This document shows, piece after piece, positions 33,824 through 46,464 of a stretch of 64,000 bases of DNA. The DNA is taken from assembly GCA_015342445.1 (NCBI GenBank), contig JACEFO010002177.1:1488001-1552000 (forward strand), given 5' to 3'. The notes under the pieces are model-generated. The model was not told the DNA's origin. It ran no database searches and saw only the letters and a program-made list of their open reading frames with translations. The position numbers and the translations under genes were made by a program. The stretch's first letter is position 1, and every line of letters begins with the position of its first letter. Source of the stretch: Digitaria exilis. Its lineage: Eukaryota; Streptophyta; Magnoliopsida; Poales; Poaceae.

Positions 33824-35887
33824 TTACACGGGTCTCATACCCATCTCCCTTGATGCATTTTCTATCACATTCCGTGATAATCCTTTTGTAAAAGGATCTG
33901 CCAGGTTTTTGTCAGTTTGAATATAAGTCACACTTATTACTCCGGAGTTTCTCAACTTCCTGACACACTTCAATCGTCTCTTGACATGTCTTGATGACTT
34001 CACATTATGCTTAGCACTGTTCACTTTGACTATCACCGTTTGATTGTCACAGTTCATAAGGATAGCCGGTACTGGTTTCTCAACCACAGGCAAGTCCATC
34101 AAAAGATCACGCAGCCACTCAGCCTCAACAGTGGCTGTGTCTAAAGCGGTTAGTTCCGCTTCCATGGTTGACCTCGTCAAAATAGTCTGTTTGCAAGACC
34201 TCCATGATATAGCACCACCTCCAAGGGTAAACACATACCCACTTGTGGCGTAAAGCTCATCAGCATCAGAAATCCAGTTCGAGTCACTATATCCCTCCAG
34301 CACAGCGGGGTGCCCAGAATAGTGAATCCCATAACTCATAGTACCTACTAGATAGCGCATAACACTTTCAAGTGCATGCCAATGATCTAAACCCGGGTTT
34401 GACATGAACCTGCTCAATTTGCTCATAGCAAAAGCTATGTCGGGTCTCGTTGCGCTAGCTAAGTACATGAGTGAACCAATAATCTGAGAATATCTCAGTT
34501 GGTCTTTGGCTATCTTCTTGTTCTTTCTGAGCATTACACTGGGATCATAAGGTGTTGGAGAAGGCTTACTGTCTATGTAGCCAAACCGGTTCAAGACCTT
34601 CTCCACATAATGAGATTGCGAAAGAGTAATCCCATTATCTTCCTTAATTAGCTTAATGTTAAGTATAACATCAGCCTCTCCCAGATCTTTTATACCAAAA
34701 CTCTTTGATAGAAAAGACTTGACCTCATTGATCATATCAATATTTGTGCCAAAAATCAGTATGTCATCCACATACAAGCACAATATAACTCCTCCACCCC
34801 CACCATAGCGATAATACACACATCTATCAGCCTCATTAATGGCAAAGCCCGCAGAAGTTAGTGTTCTGTGAAACTTCTCGTGCCACTGGTTAGGTGCTTG
34901 TTTCAGGACATACAAAGAGTTCACCAGCTTACACACCTTGTTCTCTTGACCCTTCACCACAAACCCATCAAACTGATCCATATAAATTTCCTCATCCAAC
35001 TCTCCATTCAGAAAAGCTGTCTTTACATCCATCTGATGGATGATAAGATCATATGAGGCAGCCAAGGACAGTAATGCTCGAATCGTGGTCAGTCTAGCGA
35101 CAGGTGAATAAGTATCAAAGAAATCTTCGCCTTCTTTTTGTGTGTAACCTTTAGGCACAAGTCGTGCCTTGTACTTATCAATAGTACCATCTGGCCTAAG
35201 CTTCTTCTTGAACACCTATTTACAAGCCACTGGTTTACACCCGTAGGGTCGTTCAGTGAGCTCCCATGTTCCATTAGAAAGAATCGAGTCCATCTCGCTC
35301 TGAACAGCTTCTTTCCATTCATCAGCATCTGGAGATGCATACGCCTCAGCTATAGACGTGGGGGTATTATCCACAAGGTACACAGTGAAATCATCACTAA
35401 AGGATTTAGCAACTCTTTGTCTCTTGCTCCTTGTAGGAGCTTCACTTTCATCCTTCTCTAGGATATTCTCATTCTCAATAGGTTGTTCAAACGACTCAAA
35501 AGATGCAACTGGTATAGAAGTTATCTCAGTAGAAAATCTAGAAATGCTATGCATATCTTGTGTAGGAAACATATTCTCAAAAAATGTTGCATCACGAGAT
35601 TCCATAATAGTATCAACATTCAATTCAGGTACCTCAGATTTAACCACTAAAAACCTATAAGCAATGCTCCTCTGAGCATATCCTAGAAAGATATAATCCA
35701 CTGTCTTAGGTCCCAACTTATGCTTCTTAGGAATAGGCACATTTACTTTTCCCAAACATTCCCATGTGCGTAAATAAGAAAGTGATGGTTTTCTTCCATT
35801 CCATAACTCATACGGAGTTTGATCTTTATTCTTGTTAGGAATTCTATTCAGGACATGACACGAAATCAATACAGCCTCCCCCACCAT
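33824..35887 (-). pseudogene. copia pol: integrase C-terminal part, RT and RNase H
   Basis: Two frames in line: 35216-35887 (end of integrase core, the GKVNVP..KTVDYIFLGY block and linker) and 33824-35215 (reverse transcriptase and RNase H). A TAG at 35216-35218 separates them in the same frame, where relatives have Trp before the VFK block. Seen: KARLVPKGYTQ, QMDVKTAFLNGEL, LYVDDILIFG (the YVDD active site), and the RNase H part with YATSGYVF, ISWRS and LADPFTKGL. Domestication is unlikely given the stop. Confidence 0.9.
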
Positions 35888-35933
35888 GCCTTTGATAAAC
35901 CAGCAGTGTCTAACATGGAGTTAACCAAGTCAG

Positions 35934-36467
35934 TCAACATGCGGTTTTTCCTCTCAGCAAAACGTTAGACTCCGGTGAATATTGAGATGTCCTCTCATGA
36001 ATAATGCCATATTCCTCACAGAATTCATCAAACAATTTAGAAAAATATTCTCCACCACGATAAGACCTTAAACGCTTGATCTTTCTCTCTAGTTGATTCT
36101 CAACTTCGGCCTTATAAATTTTAAAGTAGTCTAACGCTTCATCCTTAGTTTGCAACAAATAAACATAGCAAAATCTAGTCGCATCATCTATTAACGTCAT
36201 GAAGTATCTCTTTCCACCCGTTGTCAACACACCATTCATCTCGCGAAGATCAGAATGTATGAGTTCTAGTGGTGCCAAGTGTCTCTCCTCGGCTACCTTG
36301 TGAGGCTTCCGAGGTTGTTTCGATTGCACACAACTATGGCACTTAGAACCTTTGGCAATGTTGAAATTCGGAATTAAACACATGCTGGAAAGCCGAGACA
36401 TCAAACCAAAATTCACATGACATAAATGTGAATGCCAAATGCTCGCATCATCACTAATATTGCCCAC
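35934..36467 (-). pseudogene. copia integrase fragment
   Basis: Holds the HHCC zinc-binding part (HSHLCHVNFG.. CHSCVQSK) and the first two acidic residues of the catalytic core (LIHSDLREMNG, MTLIDDATRF). A one-base deletion near 35955 breaks the frame just where the third catalytic residue follows. Confidence 0.88.
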
Positions 36468-37734
36468 AAATATGGTTCATGGACTTATTACAAAAATCAG
36501 CAAGAGAAAAGTGGAACAAGCCTCCGCAATCATAGCCTTTACCAACAAATTGTCCATGTTTCGACACGATAAATTTATTAGACTCTAACACTACTTTAAA
36601 CCCGTCCTTGATAAGGACCGACCCACTCACAAGATTCTTATTGATAGTGGGGACATGTTGCACGTTCTTCAGCTCCACGATCTTTCCCGAAGTAAACTTC
36701 AGATCGACCATGCCAACACCATGAACAGAAGCATGTGACCCATTGCCCATCAGTACGGAAGAATCCCGGACAGCCTGATAAGAAGAAATCATGGATATGT
36801 CAGCACACACATGAACATTAGCACCCGTATCAAGCCACCAACTCGTGGATTGAAAAACTGAAAGTACGGTAGGTAAATTATCATACCCATCAGTATTGCC
36901 AATGGTCACCATGTTGATATCCTTAGACTCCTTAGCTTTGTTTCCCTTGCGGTCTGCACGATCTGGACAATTCTTGGAGAAGTGTCCCAGCTCACCACAA
37001 GTAAAACACTTCAGCTCAGCCTTCTTCTTCTTCTTCTTGAAGGTAGTAGTCTTCATGGGCTTGTTTTTTCCCTTGTTGTTGTTGTTGTTGTTCTTGCCTG
37101 CACGCAAGAACTTCTGGACCATGTTGGCGTTGGACTGACTTTGATCTTCCTTCTCAGTAGCATCTTTCTTCTGAGCCTTCTCTTCAACATCAAGAGATGC
37201 TATCAGGTTTTTGACTGATATTTCCTGTCTCTTGTGTTTCAGAGTTGTGGCGAAGCTACTCCACGAGGAAGGCAGCTTTGCAATAATGCATCCAGCCACA
37301 AACTTGTTGGGAATAGGACACTTAAGGAGGTCAAGATCCTTGACAATGCACTGCACCTCATGCGCCTGTTCCACTACAGAACGGTTGTTAACCATTCTGT
37401 AGTCATGGAAACTCTCCATGAGGTATAGCTCATTGTCTGTGTCTGTTGCATCATACTTAGCAACCAGAGCATCCCATAGGGCCTTCGCATCTGTCTCTTC
37501 TATGTAAACACGGACCAGCCCGTCACATAGATTGCTCATGATACATCCTACGAAGAGATTATTGGCATCGTCGAACTTTTTCTGCTCTTCAGCAGTTAGT
37601 TCGCCCTCAGGCTTGCCAAGTCTCGTCTCCTAAATGTGCATAGCAGTAAACCAGAGGCGAACCTTGGATTTCCAGATCTCAAAGTTCACACCAGAAAACT
37701 TTTCTGGCCTCAGTGACTCAGCGAAACCAGCCAT
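36454..37734 (-). pseudogene. copia gag and protease
   Basis: Starts at ATG 37734 (MAGFAESL); codon 35 is a TAG (37630-37632). Downstream the frame is open to 36454. Seen: UBN2-type gag, a CCHC zinc knuckle (CFTCGELGHFSKNC), the protease motif WWLDTGANVHV, and the start of the pre-integrase block. The frame is lost near 36460 before the integrase. Confidence 0.9.
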
Positions 37735-37773
37735 CGATAAATCAACAGATTGCCTATAATAAGGTTTTTGAAT

Positions 37774-38461
37774 TGTTGGAAAAATAGGCAATTATAAGTT
37801 TAATTTCCGAACTAGATTAAACATGACGATAAACAATCCTAGCATGCAATTCTCTAGCAGACTAGGCAGTACGAACAACATAATCATGACATCAGAAAAC
37901 ATGATTAAAACACAATGTACGTACTGAGGAATTGCCGTAGGGAAGACGAACGACGCAGTTGGAACGACGACGGTTCTACGGACGGAGCGCAGCAGACGAT
38001 GTTGCAGACGATGGTACGCCGCAGCACCAGACTTGGACGGAGGACGAGCCGGGGTGAAGACGTCTTGAGCAGTCGCGCGCAGCGCTTCCCAAAAACCTTA
38101 TTCGCCTTCTCCCGGTGCAGGATCTCGAAGACAACTGGTTCCGGAGACCTGCTCTCCCGTTTGCCGGTGCACGCCGGCGCTCGGGATGGAGTAGACTATG
38201 ATGGCAACGCAGCAATGAGAAGTAGCAAAACCCTAACTCGTATAGACTTTCTTAGGGACTCCCAAACCTAGGGGATTCCCGTATAGAGTCTTTGGTGCAC
38301 TTCTTCCATGAGGGAGGTGGTCTCTATTTATTGAAAGGGAAACCCCCACAACCTCATCCATTAGCAATATGGGACTAATAGATAACGTACCTCTCAAATG
38401 CTAATGGGGTTTTGAGATTTACTTAGGATTATTCATATGGACCAAGCCCAATAATCTAACA
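37774..38461 (-). repeat. 5' LTR of the copia element
   Basis: 688 bp partner of the LTR at 32584-33270, one base longer by an indel near position 235 of the LTR. Confidence 0.95.
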
Positions 38462-39618
38462 TTATCGACCCCAAACCTGCTTGGGTTCTTGATGAACTCC
38501 ATGGCTGCTCTGTAGTAGTCAGCATAGATAAGCTTCACGTTGGGGTTCTGTGCTTAAGCCGGTCTACCTCGCTGCGCAGTGCCTGGTTGTGGTGCATGGA
38601 AAAGTCATTGAACCACCGGAGGCATCGATGCTTGTCGTAGTCTGTGGGGTTGCTGCTGGAGAACATGCTCAGGTACAATGGCACACAACCGATGGGAAAG
38701 TTGTTGGGGATCATGATTGACGTTGCGCCTAGATCGATGAGCTCCTGGATGAAAGAACCTATGTATGTGATTATGTCGGGGATGAACTGGTTTGCTTGCT
38801 CGTGGGGATGATGCTTGGCATCGGTACACCAGTAGTTGTAATCGTTCCCACCTATCTCACCAAGCACGACGAGAGACTCGTTTAGAAGTTGCTTCCTCTT
38901 GGCACCTGGTACAATGAACCGTGTTATAAACATTATCGACTGAGTAAGCAAATGCACTTCTTATATTCATGTTGTATTGGCACGTACCATCATCCCCAGG
39001 AGCTATGCGTTGCAGCATTTGTTTGAACCACCCGATCTGGATGTCTAGGCTATAGGGTATCGGCACACTGTGGTTCCACTTGAGGTAGTAGTGTGGGGGC
39101 ATCGCTGTGGCACCCGCCACGGCGAAGTTGGCACCATTTGGGAAGAGGCTCAGGTCCTGCTCTGGCAGGTTCGGTGGGATCAGCGGTAGCTGGAAGGCTT
39201 GCGCTGAAAATCATGCGCACACAGCAGTGAACAAAACTGGAAAGAGAGCCCGATCAGGCAGGTTAGGTGCAGAAAGATCTATGCGACTGCAGTGCTCACC
39301 ATAAAAATCAACAAGGACGCGGCCATCACAGAAACGGCCTGTCGCGTTCTTGAAGAACGTCATTCCATATGGGAACTCATTGTATCGGGATTGGTCGTTG
39401 TCGAGCGTGTGGACAAAGTTGCCTGTGTCGATTATGGAATCGCCGAAGCTGAAGATTCGCTTGTAGCAGCTGCATAGACCTGGTGTGAGGTTGACCAGGA
39501 GGACGGCAGAGATGAGCAGGGTGGCTAGGCACTTGAAAATCCCCATCTCTCAAAACGGAGCACTAGTACTTCACTCGTATCAATTCCTTCTGGTGCCACT
39601 TGTGTTCACCATGTTTAA

Positions 39619-39629
39619 TTATTTATAGC
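39619..39629 (-). promoter_or_regulatory. TATA box of GDSL-3
   Basis: The minus strand reads GCTATAAATAA, 73 bp upstream of the GDSL-3 ATG, comparable with GDSL-2. Confidence 0.65.
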
Positions 39630-40342
39630 ATTTTGTGCTCAACCATAACAGCAAACATCAATATAATGTGGCATGACATATACATGCTTGTATATTTGCA
39701 GCACATTAAATCTCTCCACAAGTATATATGCATATATGGTTTATCAGCTAAATAATTGCAACATATGTAGTGTTTTCTTAAGGATCGATTTGAATTCTTA
39801 CTGGAACATTATTCCCTTCCCATACTATGAAGAACAAAATTTGGAACATATGATGGCATAGGCTATGATGTCAAAGCATACCTAGGCAAAAAATAATTCC
39901 AGAAGATATGGATAAATCAGAGTGGCATGCATAGCAAGAGATAAATATTTGCCAACCTGAAGTACTGAAACTGAAGAACTAAAAAATGTTTACTGTTTAC
40001 TCAAACAGCTTGGCTTGGCTTAAAAGCTTTTCACAGGTTTTATTAAAGACATATGGTGATCCATATGTTTCTTGTTCTATTTGCATGGTAGTTACATTCT
40101 CATCATTGGGTGTGCTCAACAAAACCAATGGCCTTTTACGAACAAAGGCATGAGGTGATCACAAAAGAGCACAATAGCTATGTTTAGAATTACCAATTAA
40201 GTTTTGTCGTCAATTGTTCTACATGTAAACCTTTTCATCAGTGAATATTTAATGTTTTTTTATGCAAAGTGAAAACTTAATGTTTAAGTAATATCATATA
40301 AGTACAAAAATATACAATAATCTTGCAATTTAAGGTTTCTTT
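39630..40342. other. Intergenic, no feature recognised
   Basis: AT-rich 5' flank of GDSL-3. No gene or repeat boundary was seen before the hAT-like element. Confidence 0.4.
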
Positions 40343-43300
40343 TAGACCTGGGAATGGATCGACATCCATATCCAAAGCAAAGGAATCCAAGCAAGATCCA
40401 AATATACATAGACATTGTAAAGTCCTAGTCCAATCCAATCCAATCAATCAAAGTCCAAGGTCTATCCAATTATCCAATTAACAGAATGTGTTCCAATGAA
40501 ATGAGAGGGAGACATAACTCGCTATCATGATGGGCTCTGATCCATTCCTGCACAAGAATCCTCCGCACGTGAACTCCAACCTGATGATTCGACCAAGAGG
40601 CAAAAGAACCTTGGAAATGCTATGGCCCGGTTACCCAGATCATAGAATCATGCCGCCTTGCCGGACACTCCCTCCCTCTTCTTTTCCTAGCTTTCTCTGT
40701 TTGGCTGGCTCTTTCATATATTGATTTTTTTATTTTTTTTCTCTGAACAATGGATACTTCCTACACTTATTAGCTTCGTTTATTATTTATTTATTCTTTT
40801 TTATCTTTCATATATTTTCATATGTGCTTTCTTTTTATTTTTTCTTATTTATGTTATTCTTCTATTACTTTCTTATTTTTAGTCCTTTGATATTTACGTT
40901 GCTCTTAGGTTTAGGTTTTTTAACCATTTTTACTGTGTCATTAGTATTATTTTTTACTTTTTAAACATTCATGACATATTTTACTATGTGATCAGTATTA
41001 TTTTTTACTTTTTATTATATATTCTACGATATTTGATTGGATTGTTTTCATAATATCCATGAGGTGTTCTATAATGTTCCTTGGATTGTTCGTATAGCAT
41101 CTATGGGATGTTTATGATGTTCTTTGAATTGTTGTCATAGCATGCATGAAATGTTGAATAGTATTTCTTACAGTCTCCACACTATGCACCAAATATTTTA
41201 TTGTGTTGTTTGGATTGTTCATATACTATAGAACATTTCAAATGGATGGTTTGTTTTTGAACTCAGAATTTTTGTTTTCTATTTATAATTTTTTCCAAAT
41301 GAAGAAAATTAATTTCTTCATTCTAGATAATTTATATGTGTGTTAAATTTTCCCCTACCACACAACATTTTGTTGCACTTGTATAGTTTTTTTTGCTCTT
41401 GTGCTATTTGTTCCACGAGTTGATTTTAGTTGTTCCAGATGTTAAAATTGAATGACCTTCATGAAAAATATTTTGACAACAATGTGGCAGAACCGTCCAA
41501 TTTAAACTGGCTCAAGTGCGCCTAATTGCCCAAATAAGGACAATATCAACCAACGCACTTCAGACAGTTTAAACCCGGTAGTCCGTCGAGTGTCCCCGGG
41601 ACATCCCGAATCATCCACTGACAACTTCATGTAACCATAGCTCAGGATCAATTCCACGATGGGAAACATAACAGACATTACCTTTTTACATAAGTACGGA
41701 AAAGGTACGAATTATTACAAACCAAGTTTGAAACAACCTTAGATGCAAGTCAAGGTACTAAGAGCTTAATACAAACTGGTTTAGGCAACTATTAAGTTAT
41801 ATTACAACATGAGGTAACTTTATTCGTCTAGAGACATCCAGGACCAACTGATGCTTTGGGGCTTCTGGTTCTCCTCCTCGCCTTCCTGTTGCGGAGCATC
41901 CTCTGGAAAACAACTAGGAGAGAACCCTGAGTACAAAGGTACTCAGCAAGGCTTACCCGCCTTACCAAAGAAAAGACTCTCAAGGGAATATGAATAGGCC
42001 TTTGAGTGGTTTTGGCTGACTCAACCCTTTTTGCAAAAAGGCTTACTAATTGTTGGTCCTTAATTGACGGCTTTTAGCTCATCTGAGTAGTTACTTATCC
42101 CATTACGTTATAAAGTGCTTTTGACACATGTGGTTCTAGGCTCAAACAACATTTTTGAATCAACCTCATATTGTTCAATTTGTTTCTTCTACGATGCTTA
42201 ACAGTTGATCAAGTGCACTCATAACCAAGAGTTGTGGCGATCCGGATCAATTTACATCCTCCAGGAGATACCTAGCCCCCAGTCACGCACAGCTGCGCCG
42301 GCTGCACGCAATAACCTTTCGATCATCTGGGCCAAAGACCGGAAGTATCCTTACTCGAACCCAGGAATGCACCCCCACGTGGGCCCCACGTCTGGCAACC
42401 ACCCCGTGAGTTACTGGCTACGGCCCCGCCTTTCTCCGACCCAGCAAGCACGGGTAAGCGATATTTCCAATCAGTGAGCCAACCAACCTAGCTGGCTTTA
42501 CTGGTCCCATAACCCAGTAAGAAACTAGGTAGAATCACTTGATCCTCAGTTAAAACAACGGATCGGTCCTTAGTCACTTAAGCAAGTAGGCAGAACTAAG
42601 GATCGAGCTTACCTCAATCCCTTCTACCAACTTCTGCCCACTATCTTTTAAAACCAAGCCCTTTGTGATTCATATATGATTGGTGAGAACCTATATCATC
42701 ATCTTTTACTTACCCTTACTAAGCATAGCCAAAGTAGACATTGCTAATCAAGTTTCTTAACTAACAAGGATAGTTCTACCAAGGATTATTTCATGCATCA
42801 AGGGGGTTTCAATCAATTCCTAGCCTAATGCAACATAGAAGCATAATATTTGGACTCGTGTGCATTGTGAAAAAAATAGGTAGAGATGCTTCAGGGCTTG
42901 CCTTGAGTCCCAAAAAGGTTAGTAGCGTCAACGACTTCCTTGGACTCTGGAGCAGCTACTAGAACCTCCTCATACAGGACTTGTTCTTCGGGAAGTTCAA
43001 TGTACTCCACTTCCGATGCTTCGGGTTCTAACATGAAATGTAAGTTAGAGATTAGAGATGCAACAATATTTTAAAGCATAGCACACAAAACTTTATCTCT
43101 CGATAAAGTTGCAAGCCAACACAACAAACCTACCCATCTTGAAAGGAAAAAAACTAGCATTTTTTCTTGGGTGAATTAGTCCTTATTTCTTTTATATTTG
43201 TTGAAGAAGAATTATTAAGAGTTCTAAAAAACAACTACCAAAGACATAAAACCCTTTCTTTACTTTTATTTGTGATTATAAAGCATAAATCAGATTTTTA

Positions 43301-46056
43301 ATTATTTTTATAAACATCCTACACATTTTTACTATTAAACTCCAAAAGATGAAGTTTTTATTAAATTCTAAACAGCAAAAATTAAAAGGTTTTACATTTT
43401 TAAAATAGCAAGGATAATCTAAGGAAGCTATGAAAACTGATTTTACATTTTTCTGAATTTTCTATAAATAAAACAGTGGAAAACATAAATTTAAATCTAA
43501 ATCTAAAAACCTATTTGGCTTTCTTGCAAAACCCCCCCTGAACTTCTATCTCTTCTACCCCGGAGTCCCTGCTCACGCCAAAACAGAGCACCGGCTTCCG
43601 CCGGCGTTGACTGCCGGCCCGCTTGCCGGCGGCGAGGTCCTCCGACAACGAGGATTAACCCTACGGCTACCCCTCACGACCGCGCACCCATCCAGCCCCA
43701 GCGCCCCGCGGCAAGACGCTAACCCTAGCACCACGACGACCCCAGCAGCGGCGCAAGGCGGCGCGACGAACCCCGGCGACCACACTACAAGAACTCGGAG
43801 CAAAACAGGTCTGCGAGCAACACCGAGACAAGAGACAGCTCGCGCGCAAGCACGTTCGACCTAAAGCGACGCGAAGCGCGCTAGCTCCAAGCGCTAGCCA
43901 GGGCGGGAGCGCGCCTGTCGCACACGGCGGCGAACACCAAGCGGAGCCGTCACGGCACCAACACGGCCAACGACCCCCCTACGAGCAACAGCAGGCCCTA
44001 CTGCACCTAGCGTGCGCACCAGCTCGACCGGAGGAGACTCGGAGACTCGAGCACGGCTGTGCACGAGCGCCGGCCATGGCGTCAAGGTGCCACAGCGGCG
44101 AACGGTGTTCCCGGCCCGAGGAACGTCGCACAAGACCAGCTAAACCCCCAACATGCTTCACAGCTCAAGCACAACCCCTCTGCACTCGCAAACCCCGGCT
44201 AAACACACGGTAACACCACCATCCCCGGCGGGCAGAGCTTTACCCAGCACTCAGCGATGTCGAGGTTGAAAACGAGGCTGCACCGATGGTGGATTGGAGG
44301 AGGGAAAGCGAGAACTGGTGGAGGAGGCAGGGAAGATGCAGGCAAAGCTTTTGGTGGAGAGGAAAAGGATGGAACGGGTTGGACGGCGGCGGCCGAGCTA
44401 CGGCATGCCGGCGGCCATGGTGGAAAAGAAATGACGGCGAGGTGAAAGAGAGGATAGAAGGTCGACGACGACGTCTTTAACCGCGAGTCGACACAACCAT
44501 CGCTTGCCACCTCCTACTGCGCCTTCTCTCGAGCTGGCTCCGAGCGGGGACGACGCGTGGCCGGCGAACCGACCTGCCCACCGCCGGCGACAAGCTGCCT
44601 AGCAGCTGCCCACGTCAGCTTTTCCCCTTTTGTTGCCTCAAAACTCTGAGATTTGAAATCCTTTTTCTCCGAAATTCACATTGCAACATACAAAACTCCC
44701 TAAAACAAACTTGTAAATGAAACATTGAATTTCATTCCCTCTGTTGGCATTTAATCCATTTGAGCAAAGATTGAGGTCGAATTTGAGCCTCAAAGTATCA
44801 GCCTCAACACTTCCCCATTTCAGAACTGCTAACTGAATTTTCTCAAATTACTCTCAAAACTTGAACAGAACATGCATCAGGTGTCAAAAACAAGATTGAA
44901 ATTCACATTCTGAAGTACAACTTCATTGTTGGAAGTTTTTACAGAAAACTTCAAATTCGAGCCCAAATCTCACAAATTCAGTTCAGCTGAAATTCTCTGA
45001 ATTTTACTGAAACCATTTCCTGAACCAACTTAACCCTCGATTTTCGCCTGGATCCAGGCATCTTCTGGGTCTGGTTCAAAAACAAAAGTTGTCACAAACA
45101 CTTCCCTAAACAACTGCCTTCTTAACACCCAGCTCAGAAAACCAACAGTTTGCCCTCAATCTTCCCTCAAAGTCGGCTGTCCATCATGCCTCAAACAACT
45201 CAACCTGAAAATGAACAAGTCCTATTTTCAGACCAGGAATAGTGCCATTTCTCTTTTCTTTCTTTTATTTAATTGAGGCATCATCCCAAGAAGTTTACCC
45301 AAAATTTTTGGACAACCAAGTTCCTTAGCTTATAAACTAAATTTAGAAACTCTTGGCTTCCAACCACCCAAGTCTTTGTCATATTTTTTACTTTAGTCAA
45401 TTAACCTTCTCCTTTCTTCTTCTTCTTTTTTTAACTATTTGATGGCACTTAACATGTTCTTGAGATGGGATGTCACAAACAATATACCTGAAACATTGTC
45501 TTCGTGTATAGCTTTTTCTTGAAAGAAACTAATTAATGTTTTTTGTATAGCTTTTTTTACAAACGAAATAATTTTTTCCCTTGCTACACAACATGTTGTT
45601 CCACTTGTAAAGTGTTTTGTTGCTTCTATGTAGCATTTTGTTCCACGGCTTGAGATTATTTGTTTTTGTTATTAAAATTAAAATGAATCGTTCCACCTTC
45701 ATAAAAAATGTTCCAACAAAATAATATCCAAAACATTCTCAAGTTTGGTATAGTTTTGAAGATCTTATTGTAATGAATACAATGGTGCAGATGAAATTTG
45801 ATTTAGATATTCGGTCTATGAAATATAGATTTTTGCTTTTCTAAAGCTCTCCCCTAAAGGATCTATTATCGTTTAGTTATTTGTCCATGAAAGTTCAATC
45901 GATTTTGGATTTTCAGCTGTGGATGTCCAATGGTGATTTTTTACCTCACCTCCACATATATGTATGCATCGAAGTCCAAAAACATATAGTCCAAATAGAT
46001 ACAGAAGATAAAAATCCAATTGGACTCCAGGTCATGCAACTCCACTCCCACCTCTA
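40343..46056. mobile_element. hAT-like element, split by a solo LTR
   Basis: Left end TAGACCTGGGAATGGATCG and right end, reversed, TAGAGGTGGGAGTGGAGTTG form short imperfect inverted repeats. The 8 bp flanks are GTTTCTTT (40335-40342) and GTTTCATT (46057-46064), seven of eight alike, as in hAT elements. Without the 4 kb LTR and its duplication the element is about 1.7 kb. The interior is AT-rich with repeated stretches (for example 41350-41482 and about 45583-45716 are alike) and no transposase. Confidence 0.65.
41483..45477 (-). mobile_element. Solo LTR of a Ty3/gypsy-like element (3995 bp)
   Basis: Begins TGTGGCAGAACCGTCC and ends GATGGGATGTCACA; reversed, it runs TGTGACATCCCATC..CTGCCACA. 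It has 5 bp duplications AACAA on both sides (41478-41482 and 45478-45482). No gag-pol, primer site or second LTR is inside, so it is most simply a solo LTR left by recombination. The long length and TGTGACATCCC start recall Tekay/Del-type gypsy LTRs; family and orientation are inferred. A GC-rich block at 43550-44620 may be the promoter/leader part. Open frames there are shadows of the base bias. Confidence 0.75.
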
Positions 46057-46464
46057 GTTTCATTCAGGTATACAGAATTTTAAGGGAAAATATCCCTATG
46101 GGGTGAGAAGATAAATAAAATTAAATTTTGAAGGAGGAAAATTTAACCATGTTGAAATACTAAGGAGGAAAATTTTGAAACCAAATTCTTTCAAGTCGAT
46201 CCCTCTCCATGGTTGGGCCTGTTTGCAGTTTTTAAGTAATGAAATGGGGCATGCATAGTAGCTGGGAGCGAGTAATTGGAACCAATTTTTTCATCACCTT
46301 ACTATTGTTCGGGCACAAGACAGGCATATATTTATATAACTATGACGTATATTTTGTTCCCAAAAGATTCTAGCAGATCCTGGCATCATCAGGAGCTGTA
46401 AGAATTTTTCGGTATCCTTTTTCCCCCTTGATGGAAAAGCTATTCCAGCTAGAAGTCTACTAGC

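Larger units (their letters stand above)
32584..38461 (-). mobile_element. Ty1/copia LTR retrotransposon, defective (5878 bp)
   Basis: Full-length element in minus orientation inside GDSL-3. LTRs 32584-33270 (3' LTR) and 37774-38461 (5' LTR) begin TGTTG and end TAACA and differ at about 22 positions of 687 (about 97% alike). The 5 bp target duplication TTATC is at 32579-32583 and 38462-38466. Order on the minus strand is gag, protease, integrase, reverse transcriptase, RNase H, which is the copia order. Coding is broken by a stop at gag codon 35, frameshifts near 36460 and 35950, and a stop at 35216-35218, so it cannot move by its own proteins. Only about 40 bp separate the 5' LTR from the gag ATG and no initiator-Met primer site (TGGTATCAGAGC) is seen there. 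Confidence 0.95.
32341..39546 (-). pseudogene. GDSL esterase/lipase broken by a copia element (GDSL-3)
   Basis: Exon 1 is 39300-39546, exon 2 is 38988-39203, and exon 3 starts at 38905. Exon 3 runs to 38462, is interrupted by a 5.9 kb retrotransposon, and resumes at 32583 down to the stop at 32341. Seen: signal peptide, FSFGDSIIDTGNF, GANFAVAGATA, GEIGGNDYNYW, ACCAGD, SWDGLHMSEKAY. Three lesions exist. A single-base deletion near 38553 shifts the frame after VDRLK. The insertion lies at the GVD/NPL codons. A 42 bp in-frame duplication (32380-32463) repeats the KAYKVIAQGVL stretch. Introns 3 and 4 of the ancestral pattern are absent, so exon 3 is long. A TATA box remains. It is closest to GDSL-2. 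A truncated protein ending after the frameshift would lack the Asp-His block, so loss of function is expected. Confidence 0.92.

Noticed and set aside
33824..37734. A functional, possibly domesticated copia polyprotein
   Set aside because: It has two in-frame stops and at least two frameshifts, and the element is intact in outline with LTRs and target duplication, so it is an ordinary dead copy.
43573..44510. Several open frames in a GC-rich block
   Set aside because: They fall inside the 4 kb solo LTR and are open on both strands; no domain was recognised.
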